This document shows positions 1-7,470 of a stretch of DNA of 22,832 bases, in pieces; positions within the stretch are counted from its first letter, which is position 1, and every line of letters begins with the position of its first letter. The notes below the pieces were generated by a model. That model was not told the origin of the DNA and did not search any database. It saw nothing but the letters and a program-made list of their open reading frames with translations. This stretch comes from a virus. The stretch is from IMG/VR virus record IMGVR_UViG_3300021961_000681, positions 1 to 22,832 of that record; one strand, given 5' to 3'. The translations under genes and the position numbers were made by a program.

Positions 1-407
1 AACAACTGTCCACTACGCATCTTTGGAAAGTACCATTTTACATCTGTGTAAAAGTTAACGATATTTATTGTTGCAAAATGTGTTTTGAATCCATCTAACG
101 GATTAAATAAAAATGCCTCAAATCCTCTATCGTTAATACTTGTTAGTGGTAATACTTCTAGATCCATCCCACTTTCTGAATCACCCACAGCAACACTCCA
201 ATCAACGGGCATTGTTATTTCGTGTCCTCCTATATCCAGTACCATAGCTGGAGCACTAAATGACTCTAAAAATATTAAAGGAATAAAAAAGAAGTCCGGG
301 TTTGATGGATCAGAATTATCGAGGACACTAAAGCGTACATCCTCGTCAATTTGTTCTGGTAAATTATCTAATTGATAACATTTATTTTCTAAGGTTAAAA
401 TTCTCAT
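1..407 (-). CDS. Conserved T4-like phage protein of unknown function, 3' end outside the window
   Basis: An open frame starts at ATG (bases 405-407) and runs off the left edge without a stop, giving at least 135 residues. The protein begins MRILTLENKCYQLDNLPEQ and is rich in short hydrophobic beta-like stretches (FFFIPLIFLESF, then a VLDIGGHEI stretch and MPVDW). There is no signal peptide or membrane segment. It starts three bases after the uvsW stop, so it is probably co-transcribed and translationally coupled with uvsW; no Shine-Dalgarno sequence precedes it. I recall similar proteins next to uvsW in marine T4-like phages, but no function. The gene itself is well supported by codon structure and tight packing; its role is unknown. 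Confidence 0.8.
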   Translation of the reverse strand, partial: MRILTLENKCYQLDNLPEQIDEDVRFSVLDNSDPSNPDFFFIPLIFLESFSAPAMVLDIGGHEITMPVDWSVAVGDSESGMDLEVLPLTSINDRGFEAFLFNPLDGFKTHFATINIVNFYTDVKWYFPKMRSGQL

Positions 408-410
408 TAA

Positions 411-1877
411 TTAATTCCAATCAACTTTTTCTAATGTAAAGGGGTATTGTGCCTCCTTATAAAACTTCTTACGTTGAGTAAGATGTCGCTTTGCATACTT
501 ACAGGTACTTGTAATATCCCATATCTGTACAAAGTCTTTGTCTTTTGCCTTTCTTACGCCTCTACCAATTGATTGGATTACACGAACAAAACTTTTGCCC
601 GGCTCAATAAGAACAAGATTAAAAATACGAGGAATGTTAATGCCAACTGCCGCGACCCCATAAGTCGCAATAACCACATGGTTAGTTCCTTCATTAATTT
701 CGTCATATGCTTCCTTTCTGTCTTTCAACTTCACATCGCCTTTGACAAAAGCTGAGCCTGGAATTAGTTCTTGTAACTTTTCTCCTGCGCTAATTCTGTC
801 TACTAGTATTAGTGTATTTCCTGAATCTTTTATTGTGTTTAATAATTTGCCTAAGTAATCTAATCTTTTATCATCTGTAACAAGATATTTTAGTTCTGCT
901 TGGTAGTCTCTAAATTCTGGTAGGTCAACTAATTGTACAACGTTAACATGACAATCAGAAAGCACACCTTTATCTTGTAATTCTTTTGCTGTAATACTTC
1001 CTATTACAGGACCTATGCTTGCGTGTAGTGCTTCAAACTCAAATTTTTCTTTAGGTATAGTTCCAGTTAGTCCCCAACGAATCGGAGCATTACGTAAGTT
1101 TCTTGTTAGCAAATTCTTTAACACTTCTGCTTTTGCTTGATGTACTTCGTCGATAATAATACAACTAACACCATTAAGAAATTCAGCAAGACTTAAAACT
1201 GTCCCACCGTCTTTAAATTTCTTATCTAGTATATTCAGACTTTGCCAAGTGCATATAGTGTGAGTCTTACCAAGTTCCTTACGGTCACCAAAGTACACAC
1301 CTACATCAAGTCCGCAGTTCTTATAGTCTTCTTCTGTTTGTGTAACAAGTGACTTGTTTGGAACAATTACCAGTGAACGTCCATATGGCTCGCATAGATG
1401 ACTTAGTGTTGCTGTTGTAATTGTTTTACCAGCACCAGTTGCAATTTCTTGTAAACTCTGTGGATGTTGTAAGAAATTATTAATTGCTTCAACTTGATAA
1501 TCACGAAGCATGATAAGTTCGCCTTCGGCAGGATGACCTTTTGGCCAATGCACACCTTGATCAGCCCAATAAGTTTCTGTAATTGGTGCAAAGCCTAATT
1601 TTACAGGATGCCTATTATCTTCGATATCAACAATTTCAACAGCATTACGTTGAAGGATATCAACAATAGTATCAAGATGATTAACATAGCCGCTGCCGCC
1701 GATTCCAAAAAACGCAACCTTGCCATCCCAACGTCCTAACTTATACTGGGGCATATACCTTGCATATGGTACTTCAAATTTGAGAGCGTTTGCAAGTTTT
1801 CGTCGTACATCTACATCAAGCCCTTCTAGCTTGATGTTTACTTCATCTTCTATTATTAATTTACATCTAGATGCCAT
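411..1877 (-). CDS. uvsW: UvsW-type RNA-DNA / branched-DNA helicase
   Basis: This 488-residue protein is a superfamily 2 helicase close in length to T4 UvsW (about 500 aa). Visible motifs are a Q-motif-like LRDYQVEA near residue 125, Walker A ATGAGKT (146-152), DEVH box (243-246), motif III LTGT (270-273) and motif VI QSIGRGVRK (435-443). The N-terminal ~110 residues, including YKLGRWDGKVAFF, fit the small DNA-binding domain of UvsW. In T4, UvsW unwinds R-loops and recombination intermediates and drives the switch from origin-dependent to recombination-dependent replication. It follows the 409-aa gene directly. The upstream stop codon and a TATAAATA motif overlap the start region, and there is no clear Shine-Dalgarno sequence. 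The frame is intact. Confidence 0.95.
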   Translation of the reverse strand: MASRCKLIIEDEVNIKLEGLDVDVRRKLANALKFEVPYARYMPQYKLGRWDGKVAFFGIGGSGYVNHLDTIVDILQRNAVEIVDIEDNRHPVKLGFAPITETYWADQGVHWPKGHPAEGELIMLRDYQVEAINNFLQHPQSLQEIATGAGKTITTATLSHLCEPYGRSLVIVPNKSLVTQTEEDYKNCGLDVGVYFGDRKELGKTHTICTWQSLNILDKKFKDGGTVLSLAEFLNGVSCIIIDEVHQAKAEVLKNLLTRNLRNAPIRWGLTGTIPKEKFEFEALHASIGPVIGSITAKELQDKGVLSDCHVNVVQLVDLPEFRDYQAELKYLVTDDKRLDYLGKLLNTIKDSGNTLILVDRISAGEKLQELIPGSAFVKGDVKLKDRKEAYDEINEGTNHVVIATYGVAAVGINIPRIFNLVLIEPGKSFVRVIQSIGRGVRKAKDKDFVQIWDITSTCKYAKRHLTQRKKFYKEAQYPFTLEKVDWN

Positions 1878-1884
1878 ATTTATA
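1877..1884 (-). promoter_or_regulatory. TATAAATA late-promoter-like motif overlapping the uvsW start
   Basis: The minus strand reads TATAAATATG: a perfect T4 late-promoter consensus whose last A is the first base of the uvsW ATG. It also contains the TAA stop of the preceding 409-aa gene. If used as a -10 element, transcription would start inside uvsW, so it may be a chance match or may serve a downstream product. Confidence 0.3.
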
Positions 1885-3109
1885 GACCATATTTACGCGA
1901 CCAAAAAGATCTAAAAGCACTCTTAGACTCTTCTCTATAAAGAATTAGGTCACAAAAACTTTCTATGTAAGTTTTAGTTAACGGTTGCAAAAAACTATTG
2001 AAGCATAATGCAGCTATAGGTTTCCATTCATCGCCAACTAACAATTTAGGAAGTTTATCATTATTAATATATACTACTTTTGTATTTTTGTCAACCCAAT
2101 TGTTTAATGATTTTTCTTTAACCCATTCATTAAAACTTTCTCCTGTTTCGTTCGGTAGTCTAAAAAGAACACTTTGCTCAGAAGAATCTACAAGACCTTT
2201 TAAATTATTAAACACTTCGTATGTTTGAGATTCTGATGTTTCTTTTTCTACACATACTAATAACGGGTATCTATCTAGTGCATGGATAGCCGATATTAAA
2301 TCTGATGCAGGTATCTCAGAAGGTCTTGCTAACATGTCTTGATCTTTTCTAGTTATTATTTTTTCAATAGTAGTTTTAGGGTTAATATTAATATTAATAT
2401 TTACTATACCAAATCTACGTTTACGATCAATGTATTTGTACAAATTATTATGATCTAGTTTACCAATTTCTGTTTCTGCTGCTTCAAGCGCATTAGGAAC
2501 TAATCCAATTAGTTTAGTGTTTTCAATTGCTGGAATAAACTCTGTTGATGAGTCTTTAATTTCAATTAGCTTATTGTAAAATAGTGTAACTTTCTCATCT
2601 ATAACAAAATTATTATTTGAAAATTCACTTAATAAATTGAAAACATTTTGTTCGTTAAAGACAAAAAAATGTTCATGGGTACCTTTTTTATGATAGTAAA
2701 AATTACTATAAACTCCTGTTGGTTTACAGATATCTATCTTTGATATTAGTGTTTTGCTAAAAGGAAACCTAACTTTAATCCACAGTGTACGTTCATCAAA
2801 ATCAGTAGTAGGAATGCTGCTATTACTAACGACAGTAATAAATTTTGAACGATCAACATGTCTTAATGGTTGACGTAACGTATCTAATACAATATCAAAA
2901 TTAGCTACATCATTAAACTGATTCTCATACTTTTTTAATTTTTCTTTCATAAGAACGTGTTGCCTATCGGTTAATGCAACTCCCTTAAATACCTGCCTAC
3001 CAATACTAGACATGATATTAATATCACTAGATTCTAATGATATTTTAGGGCCTTGTGTTAAGCCGGTTGCAAGTTCAAGACAATCTTCAATATTTAAAAT
3101 TTTCAGCAT
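1880..3109 (-). CDS. Protein of unknown function preceding uvsW (409 aa)
   Basis: The function is not recognised. The 409-residue protein has no signal peptide, membrane segment or nucleotide-binding loop. Its N-terminal half is charged and helical. A central stretch around residues 235-245 contains an Asn/Ile alternation from a short DNA repeat. The C-terminal third has a compact alpha/beta pattern with notable segments YPLLVCVEKET, NNWVDKNTKVVYINNDKLPK and GDEWKPIA. I recall C-terminal segments like these in proteins beside uvsW in marine T4-like phages (knowledge, not searched). It starts 18 bases after the last glycan gene and has its own sigma70-like promoter whose predicted start site falls at the ATG. 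Its position with uvsW suggests a DNA-metabolism role, but that is inference only. Confidence 0.85.
   Translation of the reverse strand: MLKILNIEDCLELATGLTQGPKISLESSDINIMSSIGRQVFKGVALTDRQHVLMKEKLKKYENQFNDVANFDIVLDTLRQPLRHVDRSKFITVVSNSSIPTTDFDERTLWIKVRFPFSKTLISKIDICKPTGVYSNFYYHKKGTHEHFFVFNEQNVFNLLSEFSNNNFVIDEKVTLFYNKLIEIKDSSTEFIPAIENTKLIGLVPNALEAAETEIGKLDHNNLYKYIDRKRRFGIVNINININPKTTIEKIITRKDQDMLARPSEIPASDLISAIHALDRYPLLVCVEKETSESQTYEVFNNLKGLVDSSEQSVLFRLPNETGESFNEWVKEKSLNNWVDKNTKVVYINNDKLPKLLVGDEWKPIAALCFNSFLQPLTKTYIESFCDLILYREESKSAFRSFWSRKYGL
2066..2094 (-). promoter_or_regulatory. Possible internal sigma70-type promoter within the 409-aa gene
   Basis: On the minus strand TTGACA (2089-2094) is followed by a 17-base spacer and TATATT (2066-2071). 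It lies about 190 bases before uvsW and could give a separate uvsW transcript. The stretch is AT-rich and encodes the VDKNTKVVYI segment, so chance or coding constraint is possible. Confidence 0.35.
2382..2403. repeat. Short TTAATA tandem repeat
   Basis: The hexamer TTAATA is repeated three times with a partial fourth copy inside the 409-aa gene. It encodes alternating Asn and Ile. It is probably a minor slippage tract. Confidence 0.7.
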
Positions 3110-3116
3110 GTAATAT

Positions 3117-3145
3117 ACTATAACAGATTAGAGCTTATCTGTCAA
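3117..3145 (-). promoter_or_regulatory. Sigma70-type (early) promoter for the 409-aa/uvsW unit
   Basis: The minus strand has TTGACA (3140-3145), exactly 17 bases, then TATAGT (3117-3122). Seven bases later comes the ATG of the 409-aa gene, so the expected start site is at or next to the A of ATG. The -35 box and spacer lie over the end and stop codon of the upstream glycosyltransferase gene. An ACAGAT / ATCTGT inverted repeat overlaps the -35 box and spacer and could be an operator. This is the best match to a host RNA polymerase promoter in the window. Confidence 0.7.
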
Positions 3146-3979
3146 TCGTTTAAGTGGTATACCTTGTGAAATTTCATTAAGTGTAAACTCTGTCCATGCA
3201 TAGTCATTAAGCCATTGCTGTCTGTTTGGCATTAACGGATCTTCTATGTCATGCAAAAAGTCTATGTCATTAGCAGCAGGATATGCTAGACTACTAGGTC
3301 CAACAAATGCAGGCACACCGTTGAGTATACTGTGTATACCAGGATTGCTGCTGTAACTTATTGTTGCCCATACATTATTAAAGTGCATGTCAAAATCGTC
3401 ATAGGTGCCATCAATTTTTACAGGGTCTTGTCTACGAACATTTTTAAATTCTCGTTCAATTTCTGGTAGAGGGCATCTTGGATGTGGACGAAATACAATA
3501 GGTCTATCTGTATGCCTTTGTATTTCTTCAATAGTATTCATGACCCAGTTGCTTATACTGGGCATACCCTGCCATTGTAAACTTTTATCGTGTTGTCCGC
3601 AGATTAATATAAAATCCCCACTGGATCTCCAAGGCTTACAAACCAATCCCAAGCTATCCACGCGAGTGCTATCATTGCCGCTGTTACCAAAGTAACCAGT
3701 TCTGTTAATTCCATTTAATCCTACCTTCCATGTTGTACCTCTTTTAATACCACCAACTTCTAGTACTATAGTCGGCTTATCCATTCTCCTATTACGGTCC
3801 CAGATAGTTTTGTTTGGAGCCATTCGACCACTGAATAATACACTCCAAATAACATCAACGTCGGCGTCATTAGTATTATCGTCAGTAATAAAACCAAGGG
3901 AACGACAACCCGTTCTAAAAGCGTCAAAGACAGGTTTGCTATTAATTGCCCCATATTGTGTCCACAGACTAAACTTCAT
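3128..3979 (-). CDS. GT-B-like capsule-type glycosyltransferase paralogue (283 aa)
   Basis: This protein resembles the C-terminal half of GT-B-fold enzymes of the capsule-synthesis / CDP-glycerol-phosphotransferase type. Visible segments are FILICGQHD near residue 122, RPIVFRPHPRCP near 160, SYSSNPGIHSILNGVPAFVG near 207, and a closing W-x-(D/E)-Y-x-W-x-x-F-T-L pattern. The same order occurs in the 310-aa neighbour and in the C-terminal half of the 579-aa fusion, making three paralogues. It overlaps the 282-aa GT-A gene by 11 bases and is the last gene of the glycan island. The likely role is transfer of a sugar or sugar-phosphate to a cell-surface or virion glycan; donor and acceptor are unknown. 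It is cytoplasmic, with no signal or membrane segment. Confidence 0.75.
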   Translation of the reverse strand: MKFSLWTQYGAINSKPVFDAFRTGCRSLGFITDDNTNDADVDVIWSVLFSGRMAPNKTIWDRNRRMDKPTIVLEVGGIKRGTTWKVGLNGINRTGYFGNSGNDSTRVDSLGLVCKPWRSSGDFILICGQHDKSLQWQGMPSISNWVMNTIEEIQRHTDRPIVFRPHPRCPLPEIEREFKNVRRQDPVKIDGTYDDFDMHFNNVWATISYSSNPGIHSILNGVPAFVGPSSLAYPAANDIDFLHDIEDPLMPNRQQWLNDYAWTEFTLNEISQGIPLKRLTDKL

Positions 3980-4817
3980 TCCAATACTTTTCTTTGCGTT
4001 TGCCCATTAAGTCTTTAGGTAAACTTTTTCCTGCAATTTTACGATCGCCTTTCATATGATCCATCCATTTGCCAAGTACGCTGTTAATTAACGGATGACC
4101 TCCACCGCCTGTCTTGGCTGTTGTATTGTATATGCCGTCGCTATAGTCTAATGATGCATCTTTAAAGTCTTTATACCTGTCAAGTATGATACCAAAGATA
4201 TAGCTGTCGTGCCACTCGTCTAGTGTAAACATGCCGTTATCTGCATCTTCGTACATGCGTTCAAAGTCTTCTAGGAAACTGTGTGCTACTGGATGATTTA
4301 AATTAAAGCCATAAAATCCGCACTCAGGCCATGTTTGACTTCCTTTACCTCTGCCTACATAGGTAACATATTTGTTGTTAGGTAGCAGTTGTGTAAACTC
4401 TGTATAACTCCAGGGACTATGAATATATGTGTCTGCATCCATCCAAACTATCCAAGTAGCTTGACGTTTTTTCCAAACATCAAATACTGCATATACCTTG
4501 TTAGCAAATCGTACAGCATCCCACTTAAATGCTTTATTCCAGTCTCTTGGGCGTTTTGCTTTTATATGATCAGGAGGAATACCGTTTGCCTTAGGTACAT
4601 CTTTCCATTTAGATTTAAAGGCATTTAAACTAGGAAGTGACTGCTTTGCATCTAATATTGTAATTTGATCAGGATTTGTATTTATCGGGTTACAATCTTC
4701 CGCATACACGACTAGTTTAATTTTATTGTCAACGTTTTTTGCAAAACTATCTAAAAATTTTTGACCATATAAATCTAGTCCTGGTTTATGAAATGTCGTT
4801 ACTACTATTATACTCAT
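3969..4817 (-). CDS. GT-A family glycosyltransferase (282 aa)
   Basis: A short GT-A-fold glycosyltransferase. A beta-strand opening (MSIIVVTTFHKPG) leads to the DxD metal and nucleotide-sugar site WMDADTYI (DAD at 127-129). WPECGFYGFN and DEWHDSYIFG are likely acceptor-side loops, and the glycine-rich GGGGHPLINS is followed by GKWMDHMKGDRK near the C-terminus. The DxD motif implies a nucleotide-sugar donor. The gene overlaps the 310-aa gene by four bases (ATGA) and the following 283-aa gene by 11, which points to coupled translation. With the 283-aa partner it mirrors the two halves of the 579-aa fusion. Family-level assignment is firm; the sugar transferred is unknown. Confidence 0.85.
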   Translation of the reverse strand: MSIIVVTTFHKPGLDLYGQKFLDSFAKNVDNKIKLVVYAEDCNPINTNPDQITILDAKQSLPSLNAFKSKWKDVPKANGIPPDHIKAKRPRDWNKAFKWDAVRFANKVYAVFDVWKKRQATWIVWMDADTYIHSPWSYTEFTQLLPNNKYVTYVGRGKGSQTWPECGFYGFNLNHPVAHSFLEDFERMYEDADNGMFTLDEWHDSYIFGIILDRYKDFKDASLDYSDGIYNTTAKTGGGGHPLINSVLGKWMDHMKGDRKIAGKSLPKDLMGKRKEKYWNEV

Positions 4818-5746
4818 GTTTTAATGGCCCATTTCCTTAAATGTTTCCATGCTGTTCCGTTTTTTAACTCATCTAAAGACCAGTGCATTTGTGCCATTTT
4901 ATGTATCCATTTTTCTCTATCAAAATATTTTGGTGTTTCAATTAACGAAAAATCATTGTGTGCAACATCCTTAGATTGACTCCTATCGCAATCCGTAAGA
5001 AAAACTGGAATGCCTTCGATTGCTGCTACTACTCCTGGACTACTGTTATGATTAACAACAGCCCACGCATTGTGTAGATCCTGAAGGAAGTTTTCTGAGT
5101 TACTTATTTTAACATTGGGAATTCTATATTTTATTAACATTTTTTTATGATTTATAATATTTCTGTCGCCCGGATGAAATCTAACCAATATTGTACGCTC
5201 TGAGTACTTTCTAATGCGCTGTATTGTTGCAACTAACCAACTCATTAAACTTTTATTATCCATACTCCACCCGCCGTCCCGCTGACAGCATATCAAAACA
5301 TAATTTCCTTTTTTACTTTCTGGTTTTAACTTTATTCCTAATTTTTTACTAATTAGTTCCCAACGATGAGGATCTGGAGTGTTGTTACAATATTCCCCTG
5401 TTGTTGGAAATATTCCGTCATAGCTATACCTTAAAAACTTTTTTGAATTTCCTTTGTCATATGCTAAAAATAAATTACTGTCTATTATAATACTACGTTT
5501 ATTTCTACGTGTTTGATATTCAAACACTTCTTTTCTTAAGTTTAAATGAAGAGAATTTTTACTACCAGGATGTACAAAACCTTGGACAACAGCTACATCA
5601 ACATCAATAGGGTCGTAATCACAAACAATAGTTCCCCGATCACCAGATGTCCATACACCCTCTATAAAACTTGTTATTACCTGGGGTTTTTCGGGGTTAG
5701 TATTACTAGGCGGTATGCCCATAAGATATGATGCAACAGTAATCAA
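4814..5746 (-). CDS. GT-B-like capsule-type glycosyltransferase paralogue (310 aa, TTG start)
   Basis: This is the second member of the paralogous GT-B-like family. It has YVLICCQRDGGW near residue 165, an RTILVRFHPGDR segment near 197 (the R-x-H-P signature), NHNSSPGVVAAIEGIPVFL near 240, and a closing MAQMHWSLDELKNG pattern. The start chosen is TTG at 5744-5746. It overlaps the TGA of the upstream fusion gene (TTGA) and has a GAGGA Shine-Dalgarno six bases before it. The first ATG would be at 5722, giving 302 aa. The N-terminal third diverges from the paralogues, probably the acceptor-binding half. The substrate is unknown. There is no signal peptide or membrane helix. Confidence 0.75.
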   Translation of the reverse strand: MITVASYLMGIPPSNTNPEKPQVITSFIEGVWTSGDRGTIVCDYDPIDVDVAVVQGFVHPGSKNSLHLNLRKEVFEYQTRRNKRSIIIDSNLFLAYDKGNSKKFLRYSYDGIFPTTGEYCNNTPDPHRWELISKKLGIKLKPESKKGNYVLICCQRDGGWSMDNKSLMSWLVATIQRIRKYSERTILVRFHPGDRNIINHKKMLIKYRIPNVKISNSENFLQDLHNAWAVVNHNSSPGVVAAIEGIPVFLTDCDRSQSKDVAHNDFSLIETPKYFDREKWIHKMAQMHWSLDELKNGTAWKHLRKWAIKT

Positions 5747-7470
5747 TGGTTTTCCTCTAAAATACTAAATGCATAGCCTGACATCATTTCTTTTTTTGTA
5801 AATTGACAGTATGCTAGATGAGAAACAAATGCTATCATTTCATCTTTTGTTGGAATATTTGGATGCTCAATATCTGATAACTTTGAATTGCACAAAATAT
5901 GTGCTGCATTAGGTCCTAGTGCAATTGCAGGTTTTCCGTTTATTAATGATTCTGTAGCTGCAATACTATTGTAGGTTACTAAACAATGAACATCGTCTTT
6001 TAGTGCCGCTTCAATTGTATTAGTACTAATTCTTTCACTACGAAGAGGTTTAAGTCTAACCTCAATTGGCCGATCAGTGTATTTTTTAAGTTCTTGAATT
6101 ACGTTGTTAGTCCATGTTTCAGCATCAGGTTGATTGAATAATTTCATAACTTTATTACTTGGCGGACAAATTAAAATTTTTCTTCCTTTAGTAAAAGGTG
6201 TAAATTTATATCCTGCAGATTGCGCTCTATCAAAAGAACGGTTAACAATTGGTCCTAAATACTGAAGGTCATTTTTTGTAATTCTATGATAAATTTTTGA
6301 TTTGCTTCTTTCATTGCCTAGATACCCGCTATCAATAGAATAAAATGTTCTTCCGGTTTCTTTACAATGATTATATGCAAGTTGTCCTGACTTTGCTAAA
6401 CCTCTAATTACTAACGGTATGTTAGTATTAAGTTCTTCTTCAAAACTGCTAAGGTATCCTCCTACTCCTTTAACAAATGCTTCTAGGTATTCATCATACA
6501 CTATGTTATGTTTTTTATAAGTTTCAGGACCAATATCGTCATTAAAAATTGCTGCTACTTTATTTTCTTTTGTTGCGTCATTCATACCTTGTATTACATT
6601 CTCCTTGGTTATACCATAGTAAGTACCTAACGGATCTATTAAATAATTTTCGTAATTTTTTAACAAAGATTTTGTGCCATTGTTTAACGTAAGGTTGTTA
6701 ACAGTTGTAACTTTTCTCCGTTCCTCTAATTCTTTATCAAGAATCTCTTTGCGTAAATATTCTCTCTCAATTTGATACCATTCTGACGAATACTCACAAT
6801 CATAATAGTTTTTAAACCAAGGGCCTCCCTCAGTGTAATGTATTGCTTTTGGCTTTCCGTCGTTTGGCTCGTTGTACCATCCTACTAACCAATTCCATTC
6901 ATGACTAATTTTACCAATTTCATTGTCTTTTAACCAACTAAATCGATGCAAGTATGCTCCGGTAGTAGTTTCATTGTTAACTAGTTCTTTTGTTAATTTT
7001 TTATTACTAGGGTGTCCACAATTAAAAAGAACCATACTAGACCAGTTTTTCCTAGGATACACTGTTTGTTGCTTGCCGTCCATTTTTATGCCTTCTTTTG
7101 GTGTATAGTCATGGTGTACACACATTACGGCATATTTGTTATCTATTTGATCTATTAAATATTTAATATCTTCTACAAATAAAAAGTCGCAATCAATAAA
7201 CAGTGCCCAGCCAGAAAAATCTGTCAAATGAGGAACTAGGAATCGAGTGAACGTGAACTCGGTGGTAGCTAATGGATCTATACCCCTCCAATAGTTTCCG
7301 CCTTCTCTGAGATTTTTTTGTTTTAGCGGAATAATCGATACAGGTATAGATGAAAGTTTTTCTATGCTGGTTTTACAAACTTGGAATGCTACGTCTTCTC
7401 TAGAATCCCAGCCTACAAATATTTTAAACTTCTCGTCGCTCAATGTCTTCTTCCACACAGTTTGTACCAT
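5743..7470 (-). CDS. Two-domain glycosyltransferase: GT-A domain fused to a GT-B-like capsule domain
   Basis: The ATG at 7470 gives 575 residues; an in-frame TTG at 7482 gives 579, and a TTG at about 7443 has a nearby GGAAG and is also possible. Numbering here uses the 579-aa form. Residues 18-230 form a GT-A domain: KIFVGWDSRED, DxD motif FIDCDFLF (DCD 97-99), HEWNWLVGWYN near 194 and HYTEGGPWFKNY near 215. A charged linker follows. Residues 305-579 repeat the GT-B-like unit of the 310- and 283-aa genes: RKILICPPSN, DRPIEVRLKPL, TYNSIAATESLINGKPAIALG. The HP of the paralogues' FxPHP/FHP segment is replaced by KP, so the second active site may be altered. It overlaps the end of the nucleotidyltransferase-cupin gene and is coupled to the next gene by TTGA. 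Bifunctional glycan assembly is likely. Confidence 0.8.
   Translation of the reverse strand: MVQTVWKKTLSDEKFKIFVGWDSREDVAFQVCKTSIEKLSSIPVSIIPLKQKNLREGGNYWRGIDPLATTEFTFTRFLVPHLTDFSGWALFIDCDFLFVEDIKYLIDQIDNKYAVMCVHHDYTPKEGIKMDGKQQTVYPRKNWSSMVLFNCGHPSNKKLTKELVNNETTTGAYLHRFSWLKDNEIGKISHEWNWLVGWYNEPNDGKPKAIHYTEGGPWFKNYYDCEYSSEWYQIEREYLRKEILDKELEERRKVTTVNNLTLNNGTKSLLKNYENYLIDPLGTYYGITKENVIQGMNDATKENKVAAIFNDDIGPETYKKHNIVYDEYLEAFVKGVGGYLSSFEEELNTNIPLVIRGLAKSGQLAYNHCKETGRTFYSIDSGYLGNERSKSKIYHRITKNDLQYLGPIVNRSFDRAQSAGYKFTPFTKGRKILICPPSNKVMKLFNQPDAETWTNNVIQELKKYTDRPIEVRLKPLRSERISTNTIEAALKDDVHCLVTYNSIAATESLINGKPAIALGPNAAHILCNSKLSDIEHPNIPTKDEMIAFVSHLAYCQFTKKEMMSGYAFSILEENH

Noticed and set aside
85-375. 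A 96-aa plus-strand open frame near the left edge
   Set aside because: The opposite strand carries a better, conserved-looking frame that starts at 407 and follows uvsW directly.
4674-4688. GATAAATA late-promoter-like motif inside the 282-aa glycosyltransferase gene
   Set aside because: It is far from any gene start and is expected by chance in AT-rich coding sequence.
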